DNA of 33,416 nucleotides from Marmoricola sp. (GTDB lineage Bacteria; Actinomycetota; Actinomycetes; Propionibacteriales; Nocardioidaceae), in the NCBI GenBank assembly GCA_030151765.1, contig JASLCW010000052.1, positions 1 through 33,416 on the forward strand, in the 5' to 3' direction. The translations under genes and the position numbers were made by a program. Shown here piece after piece: positions 30,959 through 33,416 of the stretch. Under the pieces are notes generated by a model that was given only the letters and a program-made list of their open reading frames with translations, did no database searches and was not told the DNA's origin. Position 1 is the stretch's first letter; each line of letters starts with the position of its first letter.

Positions 30959-31397
30959 CGGCCAGCCCCTCGAGCGCCCGGGCCACGGTCGCGGTACGGA
31001 TCTCGTCGCGGTCGCCGGCGAGCGCCAGCCGGTGCACACGGACGCCGGACGGGCCTGCGACACCCACGAAGACGGTGCCCACCGGCTGGTCGTCCTGCGT
31101 GTCCGGTCCCGCGACTCCGGTCGTGCTGACGCCCCAGGTCGCGCCCAACAGCTCGCGGACGCCGACCGCCATCTGTCCGGCGCACTCGGCGGAGACGACC
31201 AGCTCGGCAGTCACGCCGAGCAGTTGCCGTTTGATCTCGGTCGCGTAGCTGACCACGCCACCCCGCATGCTCGCCGAGGCGCCGGGCACGGCCGTCAGGA
31301 TCGCGGTCAGCCCCCCACCTGTCAGCGACTCGGCGCAGGCGACGGTCTCGCCGCGCTCGTGCAGCGTCGCGAGGACCTGAGCTGCGAGCGATTGCAT
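30945..31397 (-). CDS. pncC: Nicotinamide-nucleotide amidohydrolase (CinA C-terminal family, PncC)
   Basis: A 150-residue stand-alone CinA C-terminal domain that deamidates nicotinamide mononucleotide to nicotinate mononucleotide in NAD recycling. The signature AESLTGGGLTAILTAVPGAS (about 22-41), GGVVSYATEIKRQLLGV (about 46-62) and STTGVAGPDTQDDQPVGTVFVGV (about 91-113) are all present, and length is typical of PncC. It diverges from the GH15 gene with only 23 bases between start codons and appears to be leaderless or near-leaderless. Confidence 0.9.
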   Translation of the reverse strand: MQSLAAQVLATLHERGETVACAESLTGGGLTAILTAVPGASASMRGGVVSYATEIKRQLLGVTAELVVSAECAGQMAVGVRELLGATWGVSTTGVAGPDTQDDQPVGTVFVGVAGPSGVRVHRLALAGDRDEIRTATVARALEGLADELA

Positions 31398-31420
31398 GCC
31401 TTGAGGCTAACGTCATCGTC
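31398..31420. promoter_or_regulatory. Divergent overlapping -10 elements for pncC and the GH15 gene
   Basis: The 23 bases between the two start codons contain TAACGT on the + strand (31408-31413), seven bases before ATG 31421, and TAGCCT on the minus strand (31409-31404), six bases before ATG 31397. The two boxes share the same TA step. Both genes would be leaderless. Confidence 0.5.
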
Positions 31421-33202
31421 ATGGCCTCCCCCATCGAGAACTACGCCGTGATCGGTGACGGGCACACGGCGGCACTGATCGGACTCGACGGTTCGCTCGA
31501 CTGGCTGTGCGCGCCGCGCTTCGACTCCCCCGCCTGTTTCGCGGCCCTGCTCGGTACGCCGGAGCACGGGCGCTGGCTGCTCGCCGCGGAATCACCCACC
31601 GAGGTCACCCGCCGGTACGTCGGCGACTCCGGCGTACTGGAGACGACGTACACGACCGAGACCGGTGTCGCCACGGTCACCGATCTGATGCCGGTCGGCG
31701 ACCGCCGGGCCGACGTGCTCCGGCTCGTCAAGGTGATCGAGGGCCGGGTCGCCTTCCGCCACGAGTGGATCGTGCGCATGGGCTACGGCGCGATCCGGCC
31801 GTGGGTGCACCGGAACACGATCGGCGGCGAGGAGGTGATCATCGCGACCGCGGGACCCGACAAGCTGGCGCTGTGCGGTCCGCGGATGCCCCATGCCGTG
31901 GACGGGCGCCACGAGGACAGCTTCGAGCTCCGCGCCGGTGACGAGATGGAGTTCTCGACGCTCTGGATGGCCTCACATCACCATCTGGAGGAACTCCCCG
32001 ACTACTCCGACGCCCTCGCGCGCACGCTCCGCGAGCACGACGCCTGGGCGGCCGGGATCGACTATGAGGGGCCGTGGCGCGATGCCGTCGTACGGTCGCT
32101 CGTCACCCTGCGCGGGCTCACCCACGCCGAGACCGGCGGCATCGTCGCGGCACCGACCACGAGCCTTCCCGAGGACTTCGGCGGCGAGCGCAACTGGGAC
32201 TATCGCTACTGCTGGCTGCGCGATGCCGCCCTCACCCTGCAGGCCTTGATGGCCTGCGGGCGCACCGACGAGGCGGACCTGTGGCGCGGCTGGCTGCTGC
32301 GCGCGGTGGCCGGCGATCCTGCCGACATCCAGGTGATGTACGCCGTCGACGCCGGCCGCGATCTCCCCGAACGCGAGCTCGACCACCTGCCCGGCTATGC
32401 CGGCTCGCGACCCGTCCGGATCGGCAACGGCGCGGTCCGGCAACGCCAGAGCGATGTCCTCGGGGAGGTGATGTGCGCCCTCGCCGATGCCCGCGCGCAC
32501 GGGCTCACCGAGTCGTCGTACAGCTGGGCGCTGCAGCGCGCGCTGGTGGAGGACTTCGCGCGCACCTGGGACCAGCCCGACAACGGTCTCTGGGAGATCC
32601 GGGGACCGCAGCGGCATTTCACGCACAGCCGGGTGCTGGCCTGGGCGACCTTCGACCGGGCCGTCCGCGCGATCGAGGAGGACGGCCACGACGGTCCCCT
32701 GGACGCCTGGCGCGACCTGCGCGACCGGATCCGCGCCGAGGTGCTGGAGCGTGGCTTCGACAAGGAGCGCAACAGCTTCACGCAGCACTACGACACCACC
32801 GATGTCGACGCCTCCCTGCTGGTCATCCCGCAGGTCGGCTTCCTGCCGTACGACGATCCCCGGATCCTCGGCACCATCGAGGCCGTCGAGACCGACCTGA
32901 TGCACGAGGGGCTGCTGCTCCGCTACCGGACCGCCAGCGGGGTCGACGGGCTGGCCGGCAGCGAGCATCCCTTCCTGGCCTGCTCCTTCTGGCTGGTCAC
33001 CGCCTACGCCGGCGCCGGCCGGTTCGCCGAGGCACACGCGCTCATGGACCGGCTGACCGGGCTGGCCAACGACCTCGGCCTGCTCAGCGAGGAGTACGAC
33101 CCGATCCGCGAGCGGATGGTGGGCAATTTCCCGCAGGCCTTCTCCCACCTGGCGCTGGTGGGTGCGGCCGACGCCGTGCGGCGGGCTTCTTCGGCGGGGT
33201 GA
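31421..33202 (+). CDS. Glycoside hydrolase family 15 protein (glucoamylase/trehalase-like)
   Basis: A 593-residue GH15 enzyme that removes glucose from alpha-linked glucans or trehalose with inversion. An N-terminal beta-rich domain opens with SPIENYAVIGDGHTAALIGLDGSLDWLC (about 3-30, typical of bacterial GH15), followed by the (alpha/alpha)6 barrel with ERNWDYRYCWLRDA (about 256-269). The general acid is probably the Glu in NGLWEIRG (about 387-394) and the general base the first Glu of SEEYDPIRERMVGNFPQAFSH near 557. There is no signal peptide, so it acts inside the cell, where glycogen-derived oligosaccharides or trehalose are likely substrates; sequence alone does not decide between them. 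Confidence 0.9.
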   Translation: MASPIENYAVIGDGHTAALIGLDGSLDWLCAPRFDSPACFAALLGTPEHGRWLLAAESPTEVTRRYVGDSGVLETTYTTETGVATVTDLMPVGDRRADVLRLVKVIEGRVAFRHEWIVRMGYGAIRPWVHRNTIGGEEVIIATAGPDKLALCGPRMPHAVDGRHEDSFELRAGDEMEFSTLWMASHHHLEELPDYSDALARTLREHDAWAAGIDYEGPWRDAVVRSLVTLRGLTHAETGGIVAAPTTSLPEDFGGERNWDYRYCWLRDAALTLQALMACGRTDEADLWRGWLLRAVAGDPADIQVMYAVDAGRDLPERELDHLPGYAGSRPVRIGNGAVRQRQSDVLGEVMCALADARAHGLTESSYSWALQRALVEDFARTWDQPDNGLWEIRGPQRHFTHSRVLAWATFDRAVRAIEEDGHDGPLDAWRDLRDRIRAEVLERGFDKERNSFTQHYDTTDVDASLLVIPQVGFLPYDDPRILGTIEAVETDLMHEGLLLRYRTASGVDGLAGSEHPFLACSFWLVTAYAGAGRFAEAHALMDRLTGLANDLGLLSEEYDPIRERMVGNFPQAFSHLALVGAADAVRRASSAG

Positions 33203-33243
33203 ATCTGTTGGTTGGCGCCCGGCTCGCGGCTGTCTTCTGGTCG

Positions 33244-33312
33244 CCGATCACACGGATTGGGCACCGATCACACATAGTTCTGTGTAATCGGTGGGTGAAA
33301 TGTGTGATCGGT
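33244..33312. repeat. Cluster of GATCACAC direct and inverted repeats
   Basis: CCGATCACAC occurs at 33244-33253 and 33264-33273. Its inverse follows as TGTGTAATCGGT (33281-33292, one mismatch) and TGTGTGATCGGT (33301-33312, exact). The second and third copies can form a 12-base-pair hairpin with loop TAGTTC; the fourth offers an alternative perfect stem. It lies 42 bases downstream of the GH15 stop. The remainder of 33203-33416 shows no convincing gene. Confidence 0.6.
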
Positions 33313-33416
33313 ACACCTGGCTTGGTCACAGGCGTCCCGTGGGTCACCTGGGTATCAGGGGTGACTGAGGATCATGCGTTTTCGGCGCAGAACATGCGGA
33401 ATAACGACTGATCTTC

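Noticed and set aside
33084..33347. A small minus-strand gene over the right edge.
   Set aside because: It overlaps the end of the GH15 gene, lacks motifs and has basic low-complexity composition.
1..33416. Mobile element, prophage, CRISPR array or RNA gene.
   Set aside because: No transposase, integrase, phage structural gene, regular repeat-spacer pattern, tRNA cloverleaf or rRNA sequence was recognised on either strand.

Overview
The window is very GC-rich, with GC-biased third codon positions, frequent GTG starts, ATGA/GTGA stop-start overlaps and several apparently leaderless promoters. This points to a high-GC actinobacterium; a Nocardioides-like member of the Propionibacteriales fits, but that is an impression from the sequence, not a database result. 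No rRNA, tRNA, CRISPR array, insertion sequence or phage gene was recognised.

Layout. Left edge (1-2000): the 5' end of a class II DAHP synthase (-), an MDR-type quinone reductase (+), and a vapBC toxin-antitoxin pair (-). 2011-5074: a tightly coupled operon of a ComB-like phosphatase, a DUF1028 protein and a glycerol kinase, ending tail-to-tail on a PucR-family activator (5071-6687, -). 6962-14024 (+): a DadA-like D-amino-acid dehydrogenase, a zinc-type MDR dehydrogenase, and an RbsABC-like importer with two permeases. 13994-14659 (-): an XRE-cupin regulator, divergent from 14787-19269 (+): a full-length pyruvate carboxylase and an N-carbamoyl-D-amino acid hydrolase. A strong bidirectional terminator (19298-19336) separates these from a long minus-strand gene train read from 29635 down to 19361: NitT/TauT-type lipoprotein, GAF protein, permease, ATPase, permease, two amidases, D-hydantoinase, OrtA, OrtB. 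An AtzG-like small protein (29863, +) diverges from its start. The right edge (30092-33202) is housekeeping: a coiled-coil protein, PncC/CinA-C, and a GH15 glucosidase.

The main biological proposal is that 6.7-30.1 kb is one catabolic island. Every recognisable step has D stereochemistry: D-hydantoinase opens a 5-substituted hydantoin; D-carbamoylase releases a free D-amino acid; OrtAB (normally (2R)-2-amino-4-oxopentanoate thiolase of anaerobic ornithine fermentation) would split a 2-amino-4-oxo acid into acyl-CoA and D-alanine; the DadA-like flavoprotein would oxidise D-alanine to pyruvate; and pyruvate carboxylase would supply oxaloacetate to receive the acetyl-CoA. The inferred substrate is a 5-(2-oxoalkyl)hydantoin or a precursor of one. 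I do not know this as a described pathway.

A regulatory pattern supports the grouping. Four intergenic regions of this island (before 6962, 8330, 18322, and 29863/29635) each carry two copies of a GACAA-centred box on the + strand, 32 or 33 bp apart (three helical turns). In three of them the second box lies 78-88 bp before a + strand start codon. The PucR-family protein or the XRE-cupin protein is the likely reader, but this is inference.
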